Assembly: GCF_016862215.1 (NCBI RefSeq)
Contig: NZ_BOMN01000027.1
Coordinates: 1 to 64,000, forward strand
DNA: 64,000 nucleotides
Direction: 5' to 3'
Source of the DNA: Winogradskya humida
GTDB lineage: Bacteria; Actinomycetota; Actinomycetes; Mycobacteriales; Micromonosporaceae
In this document: piece by piece, positions 45,860 through 55,061 of the stretch
Numbering within the stretch: position 1 is the first letter of the stretch
Layout of the letters: each line of letters opens with the position of its first letter
The notes under the pieces: generated by a model
What the model was told of the DNA's origin: nothing
What the model saw: the letters and a program-made list of their open reading frames with translations, nothing else
Databases searched by the model: none
Program-made: the position numbers and the translations under genes

Positions 45860-47212
45860 TCAGGCGGGGCTGGCACCCTCGACCTCGGCGGCGACGCGTT
45901 CGGCGACCGTGCGGGCCTGCTCCTCGGTCTCGGCCTCGACCATGACCCGGACGAGGGGCTCGGTGCCCGAGGGGCGGAGCAGGACCCGGCCGGTCTCGCC
46001 GAGTTCGGCCTCGGCGATGGCGACCGCGGCCTGGACCGTGGGAGCGTTGGCGCCGGCTTCCCGGTCCTTCACCTTGACGTTGATCAGGACCTGCGGAAGC
46101 TTGTGGACGACCGAGGCGAGGTCGGCCAGGGACTTGCCGGTGGAGGCGATCGTGGCCATGAGGTGCAGGCCGGTCAGGACGCCGTCGCCGGTGGTGGCGA
46201 AAGCGGGCATCACGATGTGGCCGCTCTGCTCGCCGCCGAGGGCGTAGTTGTTGGCGTTGAGCTCTTCGAGGACGTAGCGGTCGCCGACCTTGGTCTCGAT
46301 GAGACGGATACCCGCCTGCTTCATCGCCAGGCGCAGGCCGAGGTTGCTCATCACCGTGGCGACCAGGGTGTCGCCGGTGAGGGTGCCCGCGTCGCGCATC
46401 GCCAGGGCCAGGATCGCCATGATCTGGTCGCCGTCGACGACCTCACCCGTGGCGGTGACCGCGAGGCAGCGGTCGGCGTCGCCGTCGTGGGCCAGGCCCA
46501 GGTCGGCGCCCTCGCGCAGGACCGTCTCGATCAGCGATTCCATGTGGGTGGAGCCGCATTCCTCGTTGATGTTGAGGCCGTCCGGCTCCGCGTGGATCTT
46601 GATTACGGTGGCGCCGGCTTCCTCGTAGGCCGTGGGGCCTGCCTCGCTGGCGGCGCCGTTGGCGCAGTCGACGACGACCTTGACGCCTTCGAGGCTGTGC
46701 GGGGTCGAGGCGACGAGGTGCTTGATGTAGTGCTCCGCGCCGTCGAGCAGGTCGTGGACGCGGCCGACACCGGCACCGGTCGGGCGGCCGACCAGGGCGT
46801 GCCCGTCGGCAACCGCCGTCTCGATGCGCTCCTCGAGCTCGTCCGGCAGCTTGAGGCCGCCCGGGGCGAAGAGTTTGATGCCGTTGTCGGGCATCGGGTT
46901 GTGGGAGGCGGACAGCATGACGCCGAGGTCCGCCTGGGTCTGCCCGACCAGGTAGGCGACTGCCGGCGTGGGCAGCACCCCGACCCGGACGACATTGGCC
47001 CCGGCACTGGTGAGCCCCGCCACGACGGCGGCCTCCAGCATCTCGCCGCTGGCGCGTGGGTCCCGGCCCACGATGGCGAGCGGCATATGGCTCCGGTCGC
47101 TCTCGATGAGCACGCGAGCCGCCGCTACCGCGACCGAGAGCGCCAGCTCCGGGGTGAGTAGCTCACCGTTGGCGAGCGCGCGTACGCCGTCCGTGCCGAA
47201 GAGTCGCCCCAT
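45860..47212 (-). CDS. glmM: phosphoglucosamine mutase
   Basis: GlmM converts glucosamine 6-phosphate to glucosamine 1-phosphate for UDP-GlcNAc synthesis, the step after GlmS. The 450-residue protein has the normal opening [14 protein letters not shown] and the phosphoserine loop SASHNP (Ser103). The metal-binding DGDADRC, the sugar loop GGEQSGH and the C-terminal phosphate loop [14 protein letters not shown] follow. The ATG at 47210-47212 has GGAAAGG upstream. The open frame upstream of it is not part of the protein. It follows rplM-rpsI on the same strand after a terminator hairpin. Confidence 0.97.
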   Translation of the reverse strand: MGRLFGTDGVRALANGELLTPELALSVAVAAARVLIESDRSHMPLAIVGRDPRASGEMLEAAVVAGLTSAGANVVRVGVLPTPAVAYLVGQTQADLGVMLSASHNPMPDNGIKLFAPGGLKLPDELEERIETAVADGHALVGRPTGAGVGRVHDLLDGAEHYIKHLVASTPHSLEGVKVVVDCANGAASEAGPTAYEEAGATVIKIHAEPDGLNINEECGSTHMESLIETVLREGADLGLAHDGDADRCLAVTATGEVVDGDQIMAILALAMRDAGTLTGDTLVATVMSNLGLRLAMKQAGIRLIETKVGDRYVLEELNANNYALGGEQSGHIVMPAFATTGDGVLTGLHLMATIASTGKSLADLASVVHKLPQVLINVKVKDREAGANAPTVQAAVAIAEAELGETGRVLLRPSGTEPLVRVMVEAETEEQARTVAERVAAEVEGASPA

Positions 47213-47282
47213 GGCGGCCTTTCCTTTCGCCGATCGCGACCGCGGCCGGACCGGGTGTGTCGTTCGGAGAAGAAAATGCGAA

Positions 47283-47323
47283 ACGGCCGGGCGCGCCCCA
47301 AGCGAGGGGGCGCACCCGGCCGT
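47283..47323 (-). terminator. terminator of the rplM-rpsI operon
   Basis: A 17-bp stem (ACGGCCGGGCGCGCCCC on the left, one G-U pair in the minus-strand RNA) with a 7-nt loop is followed on the minus strand by a T-rich run. It separates rpsI from glmM. Confidence 0.75.
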
Positions 47324-47357
47324 CCCGTTCAGACCTGGTGCAAGTCGAGCGCTGCGA

Positions 47358-47945
47358 TCAGCGCTTCGAGTACTGCGGAGCCTTACGGGCCTTCTTGAGG
47401 CCGTACTTCTTGCTTTCCTTGACCCGCGAGTCACGGGTGAGGAAGCCGGCCTTCTTGAGCGCCGGACGGTCGTCGGGCTCGTCGGTGATGAGCGCACGGG
47501 AGATGCCGAGACGCAGCGCGCCGGCCTGACCCGTGATGCCGCCGCCGCGGAGGTTGGCGACCACGTCGAACTGCTCGGTCTTCTCGGTGGTCACGAACGG
47601 CTCACGGATGAGCTGCTGGTGCACCTTGCTCGGGAAGTACTCCTCGAGCGCGCGGCCGTTGCAGGTGATCTTGCCGTTGCCGGGCACGAGGCGCACCCGG
47701 ACGATGGCCTCCTTGCGGCGGCCGACGGTCTGGATCGGGCGGTCACCCGGGCGAGCGACGCGGACAACGGGGGCCGGCGCCTCGACCACGACAACGGTCT
47801 CGGCGGGCTCTTCGACGGTCTCGACGGTCTCGACCGTTTCGGCGGTCTCAGCCGGCTCAGGGGTCTCAGCCGTCTCGACAGCCGCAGCGGTCTCAGCGGG
47901 CTCTTCGACGGTCTCGGCGACCTCGGGCTCGACGATGTCGGACAT
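47358..47945 (-). CDS. rpsI: 30S ribosomal protein S9 with long acidic N-terminal extension
   Basis: S9 of the small subunit reaches the P-site tRNA with its basic C-terminus, here ending QYSKR. The core (about 75-195) has [38 protein letters not shown] and [12 protein letters not shown]. The N-terminal 70 residues are an acidic Glu/Thr/Ala/Val repeat ([18 protein letters not shown]), longer than in most S9 proteins. The ATG at 47943-47945 begins this extension (MSDIVEPEV) and has GAAGGAAA upstream. It follows rplM by 20 bp, the standard pair. Confidence 0.96.
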   Translation of the reverse strand: MSDIVEPEVAETVEEPAETAAAVETAETPEPAETAETVETVETVEEPAETVVVVEAPAPVVRVARPGDRPIQTVGRRKEAIVRVRLVPGNGKITCNGRALEEYFPSKVHQQLIREPFVTTEKTEQFDVVANLRGGGITGQAGALRLGISRALITDEPDDRPALKKAGFLTRDSRVKESKKYGLKKARKAPQYSKR

Positions 47946-47965
47946 GCTGTTTCCTTCGCCCGCGC

Positions 47966-48409
47966 TCACTGCGCGATCTGCTTGATTTCGAACGGCACCG
48001 GCTGCTGCGCGGCGTGCGGGTGCTCGGCGCCCGGGTAGACCTTGAGCTTCTTGATGACCTGGCGGGCGAGCTTGTTGTGCGGGAGCATGCCCTTGACGGC
48101 AAGCTCGACCGCGTGCTCGGGGCGCTTGGTCAGCAGCTCTTCGTAGCCGATCTGCTTGAGGCCGCCCGGGTAACCCGAGTGACGGTAAGCGACCTTGGTC
48201 TGGCGCTTGTTGCCGGTCAGCGCGACCTTGCCGGCGTTGATGATCACTACGAAGTCGCCGGTGTCGACATGCGGGGCGAACGTCGGCTTGTGCTTGCCAC
48301 GCAGCAACGTGGCGGCGTGGGTGGCCAGGCGGCCCAGAACGACGTCAGAAGCGTCGATAATGTGCCACTGACGCTCGATCTCACCCGGCTTCGGGCTGTA
48401 CGTACGCAC
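47966..48409 (-). CDS. rplM: 50S ribosomal protein L13
   Basis: L13 is an early-assembly protein of the large subunit. The 147-residue length is standard. The start is a GTG ([20 protein letters not shown]), with AAGG about 7 nt upstream. Typical segments are [45 protein letters not shown] and the end [11 protein letters not shown]. It is first in the rplM-rpsI operon and has a clear promoter about 110 nt upstream. Confidence 0.97.
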   Translation of the reverse strand: MRTYSPKPGEIERQWHIIDASDVVLGRLATHAATLLRGKHKPTFAPHVDTGDFVVIINAGKVALTGNKRQTKVAYRHSGYPGGLKQIGYEELLTKRPEHAVELAVKGMLPHNKLARQVIKKLKVYPGAEHPHAAQQPVPFEIKQIAQ

Positions 48410-48520
48410 AGAATTACCTTGTCTCGTCGTCGGTCTGGGGGCGCGCGCTGGTCCGTAGCGAGCACGAACATAAAGCGTACCTGAAAGGGGACGCTCGCAG
48501 CTGTCGCACAACAGCAGGCA

Positions 48521-48550
48521 ACAATACCCGCCTGCGCGGCGCGCGGTCAA
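48521..48550 (-). promoter_or_regulatory. rplM-rpsI promoter
   Basis: On the minus strand TTGACC (48545-48550) and TATTGT (48521-48526) are separated by 18 nt. The leader is about 105 nt, as usual for ribosomal protein operons. Confidence 0.65.
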
Positions 48551-49048
48551 AACGGGCTAGGAGGCCCGCCACTACCGACGGACCGCATAACTTATCCGTC
48601 TAAGAGTAGGCGGTGACGCACGGCACGCCGACAGCGGGGCTCAAGATTGCCCCCGGCACGGCCCTGCGGAGAGATCCCCAGGAATGCCGAAGGGATGAAT
48701 GCCTCTTAGCAGGCTCGAAACATACGGGACCCGGGTCCGAAATTCCCCGGCGGCAGTCTTCCGTCATGGCGAGTGATGCTTTCTCCCCGATGACGCATTC
48801 CGGGCTCCTGCCCGGAAGCGTCCACGGGTGCATCATCGCCCCCGAGCCACCGCCAGGGTTGAGGACGGACCTGGCGGTGCCCGCTGGGACGGGTGACCGT
48901 TCCGGCGCAGGGAAGCTGCGGCGTGTGCCGGCCGGAGGTACGGCGGTGAACGCAGGCGTGACATGGGAGCGGGTCGACGCTGAGGACGGCGGGATCCGAG
49001 CGTGCCCTTCGGTGGACCGGTCGGCCACGCCGCGGCTTTTCGGAACAA
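48551..49048. other. 498-bp region without a supported gene
   Basis: This is the upstream region of the NnaR-like gene. A 147-codon open frame on the plus strand (48613-49056) has only moderate third-position GC and no recognisable product, so I do not call it. The region holds a GlnR-like box and may be a long leader. Confidence 0.55.
48706..48743 (+). promoter_or_regulatory. possible GlnR box
   Basis: TTAGC-N6-GAAAC-N6-GACCC-N6-GAAAT follows the actinobacterial GlnR pattern of two a-b half-site pairs (about gTnAC-n6-GaAAC), 22 bp apart. The b-sites match best and the a-sites poorly. It lies about 300 bp before the NnaR-like gene. Confidence 0.4.
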
Positions 49049-50173
49049 ATGAGTAGGTCGATCATCAAGGCCTCGGCGCTCGAGGAGCCCACGGCGTCGC
49101 TGTCCGGATACACGATCGGGGTCACCTCCGACCGGCGCCGGGACGAGCTCGCCGGACTCCTGGAGAACAGGGGCGCCCGCGTGGTGATCGCCCCCGCGCT
49201 ACGGATCGTGCCGATCGCCGACGACGCGGAGTTGCGTGCCGCGACCCGGGCCTGTCTCGAGACTCCCCCCGACATCGTGCTGGTCAACACCGGTATCGGG
49301 ATGCGCGGCTGGCTCGAGGCCGCCGAGGGCTGGGGGCTGACGGAGCCGCTGCGCGCGGTGCTGTCCCGCGCCTATCTCGTCGCCCGGGGGCCCAAGGCCA
49401 GGGCCGCCGTGCGCTCCGCGGGCCTGCAGGACCAGTGGTCGCCCGAGGGCGAGAGCTATGAGGAAGTCGTCGACCACCTGACCGCGCGGGGCATCTCCGG
49501 GCTGACGGTGGCGATGCAGCTGCACGGCGAGAGCCAGCCGGAGATCACCGAGGCGCTGCAGGACGCGGGTGCCCGCGTGATCGAGGTTCCGGTCTACCGC
49601 TGGGCGGCACCGATCGACCCGGCCCCGCTGCACCGGCTCGTCGACCTGATCGCCGGGCGGCTGGTGGACGCGGTGACGTTCACCTCGGCGCCCGCCGTCA
49701 GCGCGCTGCTGCAGGCGGCAGGCCCGAGCACCGATTCCCTGATCGAGGCGCTACGCACGGATGTCCTGGCCGCCTGTGTGGGCCCGGTGACGGCCGCGCC
49801 GCTGCGCAGGCACGACATCCCGGTCACGGCCCCGGCCCGCGCACGGCTGAGCGCCCTGGTCCGCACCATCGTGGACGAGCTGCCGAAACGGGCGCTGAGC
49901 ATCGAGGTGGCCGGTCACTCGCTGACCCTGCGGGGACACGCCGCGATCGTCGACGGTGACCTGAAGCCGCTCGCGCCGGCGCCCATGGCGGTCCTGCGGG
50001 CGCTGGCCACGACGCCCGGGCGGGTGCTCTCCCGCGCGGCACTGCTGCGTACCCTGCCGCGGGGCGCGGACGAGCACGCGGTCGAGATGGCGGTCGCCCG
50101 CCTCCGCGCCGGCCTGGGCACGCCCGGCGTGATCCAGACCGTGGTCAAACGCGGCTATCGCCTCCCCAGCTAA
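49049..50173 (+). CDS. uroporphyrinogen-III synthase-like regulator (NnaR type)
   Basis: This 374-residue protein fuses a HemD-like domain (about 18-270: GYTIGVTSDRRRDELAGLL, VNTGIGMRGW, VTFTSAPAVSALLQ) to a C-terminal winged helix of the OmpR/PhoB type (about 285-374, ending VVKRGYRLPS). Such fusions include Streptomyces NnaR, which acts with GlnR to switch on nitrate/nitrite assimilation genes. A second HemD for haem synthesis would be expected elsewhere. No nir or nar genes are in the window. The last five codons and stop are the first unit of a 21-bp tandem repeat. Confidence 0.85.
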   Translation: MSRSIIKASALEEPTASLSGYTIGVTSDRRRDELAGLLENRGARVVIAPALRIVPIADDAELRAATRACLETPPDIVLVNTGIGMRGWLEAAEGWGLTEPLRAVLSRAYLVARGPKARAAVRSAGLQDQWSPEGESYEEVVDHLTARGISGLTVAMQLHGESQPEITEALQDAGARVIEVPVYRWAAPIDPAPLHRLVDLIAGRLVDAVTFTSAPAVSALLQAAGPSTDSLIEALRTDVLAACVGPVTAAPLRRHDIPVTAPARARLSALVRTIVDELPKRALSIEVAGHSLTLRGHAAIVDGDLKPLAPAPMAVLRALATTPGRVLSRAALLRTLPRGADEHAVEMAVARLRAGLGTPGVIQTVVKRGYRLPS

Positions 50174-50280
50174 AGAGGGCGCCTCCCCAGCTAAAGAGGG
50201 CGCCTCCCCAGCTAAAGAGGGCGTCTCCCCAGCTAAAGAGGGCGCCTCCCCGGCTAAAGAGGGCGTCTCCCCAGCTGAAC
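50161..50280. repeat. 21-bp tandem repeat starting inside the 3' end of the NnaR-like gene
   Basis: Five full units start at 50161, 50182, 50203, 50224 and 50245, with a partial sixth at 50266. Each contains CTCCCCAGCTAAAGAGGG with one or two changes. The first unit includes the gene's own end (Leu-Pro-Ser-stop), so the stop codon is repeated in frame five times. Confidence 0.9.
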
Positions 50281-50306
50281 AAAAAAGCGCCCAGGATGAT
50301 GGGCGC
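50281..50306 (-). terminator. intrinsic terminator of the cvn operon
   Basis: GCGCCC / GGGCGC with an 8-nt loop is followed on the minus strand by TTTTTT (50281-50286). It lies 83 bp past the cvnD stop, between convergent genes. Confidence 0.75.
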
Positions 50307-50388
50307 AGCACAGGGGGCCCGTGCGAGGCACGAGCCAACCTGAGGGAAGAACAATGACCGGCGCCGACCGCGAGGGGCCGGCGCCGGA

Positions 50389-51009
50389 TCAGCCGACCGG
50401 AGCCGGAAAACCACGTCCCTGCTCGGCCACCAGCGTGCGCATCGCGTGTTCCACGACACCCACGAGCACCTGCTTGACCGATTCCCGGTTACGGGCGTCG
50501 GTCAGGATCAGGGGCACGTTCGGCGAGATGGCCAAAGCCTCGCGGACCTCTTCCGGCTCGTACCGGGGAGCTCCGTCGAAGCAGTTGAGCGCCACCAGAT
50601 AAGGCAGGTGGCGGTTCTCGAAATAGTCGAGCGGTGCGAAGGCGTCGGAGATCCGGCGGGTGTCCACCAGGACAGCCGCCCCGACCGCACCGCGGATGAG
50701 CTCGTCCCACATGAACCAGAAGCGGGTCTGGCCCGGTGTTCCGAACAGGTACAGGATCAGGTCGTCGGCCATGGTGATGCGGCCGAAGTCCATCGCCACC
50801 GTGGTCGTCTCTTTGCCCGGCACCTTGGACGCGTCGTCGATGCCCTGCCCCGCCGAGGTCATCACGGCCTCGGTGGTCAGGGGTTCGATCTCGGAGACCG
50901 CGCCGACAAGCGTCGTCTTGCCCACGCCGAAGCCACCGGCGACGACGATCTTCGCGGAGGTGATCTCCTTGGGTTGCGCCCCCGCCCGCTTAGAGCTTGC
51001 GAAGTCCAC
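50389..51009 (-). CDS. cvnD: conservon GTPase CvnD
   Basis: This 206-residue small GTP-binding protein has the P-loop GGFGVGKTTLV (25-35), FGTPGQTRFWFMWDEL as the switch II region and LNCFDGAPRYEPEEVREAL. It is the fourth member of the cvn conservon, a four-gene module of Streptomyces and relatives thought to behave like a membrane-linked G-protein system. The start is GTG, and it overlaps cvnC by 20 bp. The other three members lie directly upstream. Confidence 0.93.
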   Translation of the reverse strand: MDFASSKRAGAQPKEITSAKIVVAGGFGVGKTTLVGAVSEIEPLTTEAVMTSAGQGIDDASKVPGKETTTVAMDFGRITMADDLILYLFGTPGQTRFWFMWDELIRGAVGAAVLVDTRRISDAFAPLDYFENRHLPYLVALNCFDGAPRYEPEEVREALAISPNVPLILTDARNRESVKQVLVGVVEHAMRTLVAEQGRGFPAPVG

Positions 51010-51352
51010 TCAACACCCTCTCCAGCAGATCCATCCGCTCCGTGAACCCTTCCTTGGGAGCGGCGCTGTGCAGCGACAGCATCCCGTCGGCGACCATGTC
51101 GGCGACGAGTACCCGGGCGACGCCCAGCGGGAGCCTGCTGTAGGCCGCGATCTCGGCCAACGACTGCGCCCGTGGCTCACACAGCACGGCGATGCGGTAC
51201 TTGTCATGCCCGGCGAACCGGGCCTCCTGCACAGCGGCCTGGCTGGCGACCAGGACCGCTTCAATCGGTATGTCCCGGCGCGGTTCCGTCCGGCCCCGGG
51301 TGACCGCGTACGGCCGGACCAAATTTCCGCGCGGGTCATTCGGCTGTCCCAT
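50990..51352 (-). CDS. cvnC: conservon DUF742 protein CvnC
   Basis: This 120-residue DUF742 protein has the family opening LVRPYAVTRGRTEP and a winged-helix-like C-terminal half (SLAEIAAYSRLPLGVARVLVADM). CvnC is thought to link the sensor and the GTPase. Whether it binds DNA is not shown. It lies 50 bp after the roadblock gene and overlaps cvnD. Confidence 0.93.
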   Translation of the reverse strand: MGQPNDPRGNLVRPYAVTRGRTEPRRDIPIEAVLVASQAAVQEARFAGHDKYRIAVLCEPRAQSLAEIAAYSRLPLGVARVLVADMVADGMLSLHSAAPKEGFTERMDLLERVLSGLRKL

Positions 51353-51402
51353 CGTGCGGGCACCTCCTTCCGGCAGTCATCGGATGCGCTTGGGGACGCA
51401 AC

Positions 51403-51813
51403 TCAGTGGTTGGCAACGGCCTCGCGCGGAGCCGGCACGAGTGCCGCGCCGACACGCTCGACCAGCAGCGCCATCTCATAGCCGACCTGGCCGACGTCGC
51501 AACTGCGCGCCGCCAGGACCGCCATCGACGAACCGTCGCTGATGGACATCAGGAAGAGATACCCGCTGTCCATCTCGATGATCGTCTGCTGCACTGCGCC
51601 GGCGTTGAACATCCGCGACGCGCCGTCGGTGAGGCTGACGACGCCAGAGGTGATCGCGGCTAGCTGGTCGGCCCGGTCCGCCGGCAGATCCCGCGAGGAG
51701 GCCAGCAAGAGGCCGTCCGCGGAGACCGCGACCACGTGGGCGATACCTGCCACGCTGTCGGCGAAGTTGCTGAGCAGCCAGCCCATGTCCTGCATGGTGG
51801 GGGGCCTGGTCAC
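51403..51813 (-). CDS. cvnB: roadblock/LC7 domain protein CvnB
   Basis: This 136-residue roadblock/LC7 protein contains the family core GIAHVVAVSADGLLLASSRDL and GYLFLMSISDGSSMAVLAA. In analogy with MglB for MglA it probably acts on the GTPase CvnD, but that is inference. The start is a GTG overlapping the stop of the sensor gene (GTGA). Confidence 0.94.
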   Translation of the reverse strand: MTRPPTMQDMGWLLSNFADSVAGIAHVVAVSADGLLLASSRDLPADRADQLAAITSGVVSLTDGASRMFNAGAVQQTIIEMDSGYLFLMSISDGSSMAVLAARSCDVGQVGYEMALLVERVGAALVPAPREAVANH

Positions 51814-54800
51814 TGTCCGTTCTCCTTCGGAGCAGGGGCGCCCGCGGCAGCTTCTTCACTGCCGGCCGTACGCCCTCGTTGCACGCCTCGGTGATACGCG
51901 GAGAGGAGTCCGCGCACCTGGTCCGGGCTGCGCCGGTGTTGATCCAGCGGAGTTGTCTGCACCCCGCCCGGCACGAGCTGTGCCTGGGGTGTCCGCTTGG
52001 GCAGCCCGGAGCGGGTGGTGTCGGTAACGGTGGGATCCGCTGCCGCCATCGCCCGCTGCCATCCTTCATCGGCGGCGGTGCGCCAGGCATCCTCGGCAGA
52101 CCTGCGCTGCCGCGGGAGGGACTGGCTACCGCTGTCCGGACCGGCTTGCGCCGATCGCGATCCATTCTGCCCCGCGTTTCCGGAACGGGCCGCGGCCGGC
52201 GCTGGGGACGCCGGTGCCGCCGGAGTAACGGGGGCCGGTTGAGCCGCCGGGATGGCGGCTTCCGGCGCGGCGTTGGGCGCCGCTGCTTGGGGAGCCTGCG
52301 CGGGCGCCGTGATGGCGGCACCGGCGGGCTGGTTGGGTGGTGGGGCGTAGCCCGCTGTCGGCATGCTCCACTCCTCGCTGCTTTCGCCTTCCTGACCCTT
52401 GAACCAGCTCTGCTGCATCTGCAGGAAGATCGGGGCGGCCTCGGCACGCTCCTCCTGCTGGATCGCAGCAGCGGGAACCGACGGCGCGGGCGGCATCGCG
52501 GCGAGCGCCGCACCCCAGCCGTTGGTGCTGGGGGTCGCGGCACGCTCCGGCGCGGGGAACCCGACCGACGGCGAGACCTGCTGGGTGGCCTGGACGTCGA
52601 CGGCGGCCCGCTGCTGCATGGTCGGGTACGCCATCGTCGGGTTGCTGGTCGCCGCGGTCTCGAACGTGGGGGTACGCACCGGCTCGGGCTCGGGTGCGGT
52701 GACCCGGGTCGGCAGTGCGCGGTCCTCCATGCCCCGTTTCGGCAGCATGGGCCGGTTGGGCGTGGGGAAGCCCTCGCCCGTGTTCGACGACATCTGCGAA
52801 GGCTGCGCGGGGAGCAGCGGGTGTGCCGGGAGCGCCGGCGCCTGGGGCTCGGAGATTCCGCTGGAACCCGCCCGGGCGAAGCTGTCCTCGCCGGAGTGCT
52901 GCTGCCAGGGATCCTGCGAGATCGCCGGGAGGGTCGCGGTCGCCGAGCTGGAGCGGCTCAGGGCCATCGGGTCGTTCCAGCCGGCCGGGCCCGGGTCGAG
53001 CTGGCGGTTGCCACGCGACGGCGGGTCCAGCGGGCGGTTGCCGGGCAGCTCGACGATGCTGTTCGGCAGGATCACCTGGGCGACCGTGCCGCCCTCGATG
53101 TTGGCGCGCAGCTCGACGCGGATGCCGTAACGGTTGGCGAGCCGGCTGACCACGGCCAGGCCCATGAGCCGGAACGCTGCCACGTCGACGTCGGGCGTCT
53201 CGGCGAGCCGCCGGTTCAGGCTGTCCATCTGCTCTTCGGACATGCCCAGGCCGCGGTCCTCGACCTGGATCACCACGTAGTCGCGGATGCGGCGGCCGTC
53301 GGCCACCACCACGGTGTTCGGCGGCGAGAACCGGGTCGCGTTGTCGAGCAGCTCGGCGACGAGCCGGACGACGTCGTTGACGGCCACCGCGGTGATGGAG
53401 ATGTCGGTGTCGACCGTGCCGAACTCGATGCGGTTGTAGAGCTCGACCTCGGACTGCGCGGCGCGCAGGGCGTCGACGACGAGGGCGTCCTCGCGGCGCG
53501 GCGCGCTGGAGTCGGCACCCGCGAGGACCAGCAGGTTCTCGTCGTTGCGGCGCATGCGGGTGGCGAGGTGGTCGAGCTCGAAGAGCTGGGCAAGCCGCTT
53601 CGGGTCCTCCTCGCCGCGCTCGATCTGGTCGAGCTCGCCGATCATCCGGTCGACCAGGCTCTGCGAGCGGCGGGCCAGGTTGAGGAACATCGCCGAGACG
53701 CTGGTCCGCAGGGCTGCCTGCTCGGCCGCGATCCGGACCGCCTCGCGGTGGACGACGTTGAACGCCTGGGCGACCTGGCCGATCTCGTCCCGGTTGGTCA
53801 TCCGGATCGGGTCGCGGACCTGCCGGATAATGTCGTCGGCACCGCCGTCGCCCAGGTTGCGCACATCCCGGAGCCGGGCGACCGCGTCGGGCAGGTCGCG
53901 GTTGGCCACCGCGAGCGCACCTTCACGCAACCGGCGCAGCGACTGGTTGAGCGAGCGGGCCAGCATGACCGCCAGGGCGATGGCCAGGATCAGGGTGAGC
54001 ACGACCAGACCTGCCTCGACCGCGGCCTGCCGGCTGACGGTCGTGCTCTCGTCGATCGCCTCCTGCAGCGCCTCGGCTTCGAGCTCCTGCTCGGCCCAGC
54101 GCATCAGGTCGACGACCGCGCCGAGAGAGTTGGTGATGTCCTCGGGGGCCACCGACGCGGCGTTACGGGTCAGCGACGTGGTGGTCTGGTCGGCGAGGTT
54201 GACCGCGTCACCGGTGACCGTCTGGTCGACGAGCGCCTGCTGGTCGACGGTGGCGACCAGGGTGAACGCCTCGAGCGCCTCCTGCTGGCCGGTCTGCGTC
54301 GCCGTGAAGACGTTGAGCTGTTCCTTGCTGATGTCGCCGGAGACCCGGGCGGCGTACCCGACCGCTTCCTGCTCGGCGGTGCCGGCCTTGGCCCGGGCGA
54401 ACGCGGAGACCGAGCGCAGGCTGTCGGCGACCTCACCCGCGCCGGCGTACTGTCCGAGCACCTCGCCGTAGCCCACGAGGTCGGTGATGACGACGCCGTA
54501 GCGGAGCACCGCCTCGGAGACGACGATCTGATCGCGATCGGCGATCTTCTTCCGGGTCGCGTCCATGGTGCGCAGGTGGTCGTCGATCCGGACGAGCCGG
54601 TCCTCGATCGCGGCCGGCGGATTGTCCAGCCCGCGACGGTCCGTGGTGAACTTCGCGATCTTGTCATCACTCTGCGAGATGACCGCGTTGTAGACGTCCG
54701 GCTTGGCGCCGGGTGTGGCCAGATACTCGGCTGCGGTCATCCGCTCCTTGTGGAGGGACTGCGTCAGGTCCGAGATGTCCGTCGAGAGCCGGGTCAGGTC

Positions 54801-55061
54801 CTCCACCCGGCTGGCGTCCACGGCCTGGAAGCCGACTGTCACGAGCCGCACCGTCGCCAGGGCCAGAACCGCCACCAGAGGCACGAAGAGAATGAGGGCG
54901 AGCTTCGATCGGATGCGCGCATCCTGAAGTCTCGGAATACGACTGCGGCGCTCAAGTCCGCTATTGCCCTCGTCGCGTGCCCCGTCGTCACTGCCGGAGG
55001 CAGGACTGACGGCGGAGCCCGCGGGATAGGTCGAAGCCTGGGTCGAAGATCCGGTGCTCAC
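51810..55061 (-). CDS. cvnA: conservon sensor kinase-like protein CvnA with nitrate-sensor (NIT) domain
   Basis: This 1083-residue membrane sensor has helices at about 53-76 and 347-369 framing an extracellular NIT-type helical domain (about 100-335). A HAMP-like segment and a dimerisation region with His499 in FELDHLATRM come next. The HATPase domain has the N box ELLDNATRFSPP (571-582) and G box DRGLGM (603-608). A 400-residue Pro/Ala/Gln-rich tail follows. The GTG at 55059-55061 has GAGGAG 5 nt upstream, and longer upstream frames lack support. It heads cvnABCD, and no response regulator is adjacent. Confidence 0.92.
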   Translation of the reverse strand: MSTGSSTQASTYPAGSAVSPASGSDDGARDEGNSGLERRSRIPRLQDARIRSKLALILFVPLVAVLALATVRLVTVGFQAVDASRVEDLTRLSTDISDLTQSLHKERMTAAEYLATPGAKPDVYNAVISQSDDKIAKFTTDRRGLDNPPAAIEDRLVRIDDHLRTMDATRKKIADRDQIVVSEAVLRYGVVITDLVGYGEVLGQYAGAGEVADSLRSVSAFARAKAGTAEQEAVGYAARVSGDISKEQLNVFTATQTGQQEALEAFTLVATVDQQALVDQTVTGDAVNLADQTTTSLTRNAASVAPEDITNSLGAVVDLMRWAEQELEAEALQEAIDESTTVSRQAAVEAGLVVLTLILAIALAVMLARSLNQSLRRLREGALAVANRDLPDAVARLRDVRNLGDGGADDIIRQVRDPIRMTNRDEIGQVAQAFNVVHREAVRIAAEQAALRTSVSAMFLNLARRSQSLVDRMIGELDQIERGEEDPKRLAQLFELDHLATRMRRNDENLLVLAGADSSAPRREDALVVDALRAAQSEVELYNRIEFGTVDTDISITAVAVNDVVRLVAELLDNATRFSPPNTVVVADGRRIRDYVVIQVEDRGLGMSEEQMDSLNRRLAETPDVDVAAFRLMGLAVVSRLANRYGIRVELRANIEGGTVAQVILPNSIVELPGNRPLDPPSRGNRQLDPGPAGWNDPMALSRSSSATATLPAISQDPWQQHSGEDSFARAGSSGISEPQAPALPAHPLLPAQPSQMSSNTGEGFPTPNRPMLPKRGMEDRALPTRVTAPEPEPVRTPTFETAATSNPTMAYPTMQQRAAVDVQATQQVSPSVGFPAPERAATPSTNGWGAALAAMPPAPSVPAAAIQQEERAEAAPIFLQMQQSWFKGQEGESSEEWSMPTAGYAPPPNQPAGAAITAPAQAPQAAAPNAAPEAAIPAAQPAPVTPAAPASPAPAAARSGNAGQNGSRSAQAGPDSGSQSLPRQRRSAEDAWRTAADEGWQRAMAAADPTVTDTTRSGLPKRTPQAQLVPGGVQTTPLDQHRRSPDQVRGLLSAYHRGVQRGRTAGSEEAAAGAPAPKENGQ

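Noticed and set aside
48613..49056. 147-codon frame upstream of the NnaR-like gene
   Set aside because: Third-position GC is only about two thirds, there is no conserved motif, and minus-strand frames of similar length overlap it.
50145..50459. 104-codon minus frame with FSWGGAL repeats
   Set aside because: It is the reverse reading of the 21-bp array and lies between convergent genes.
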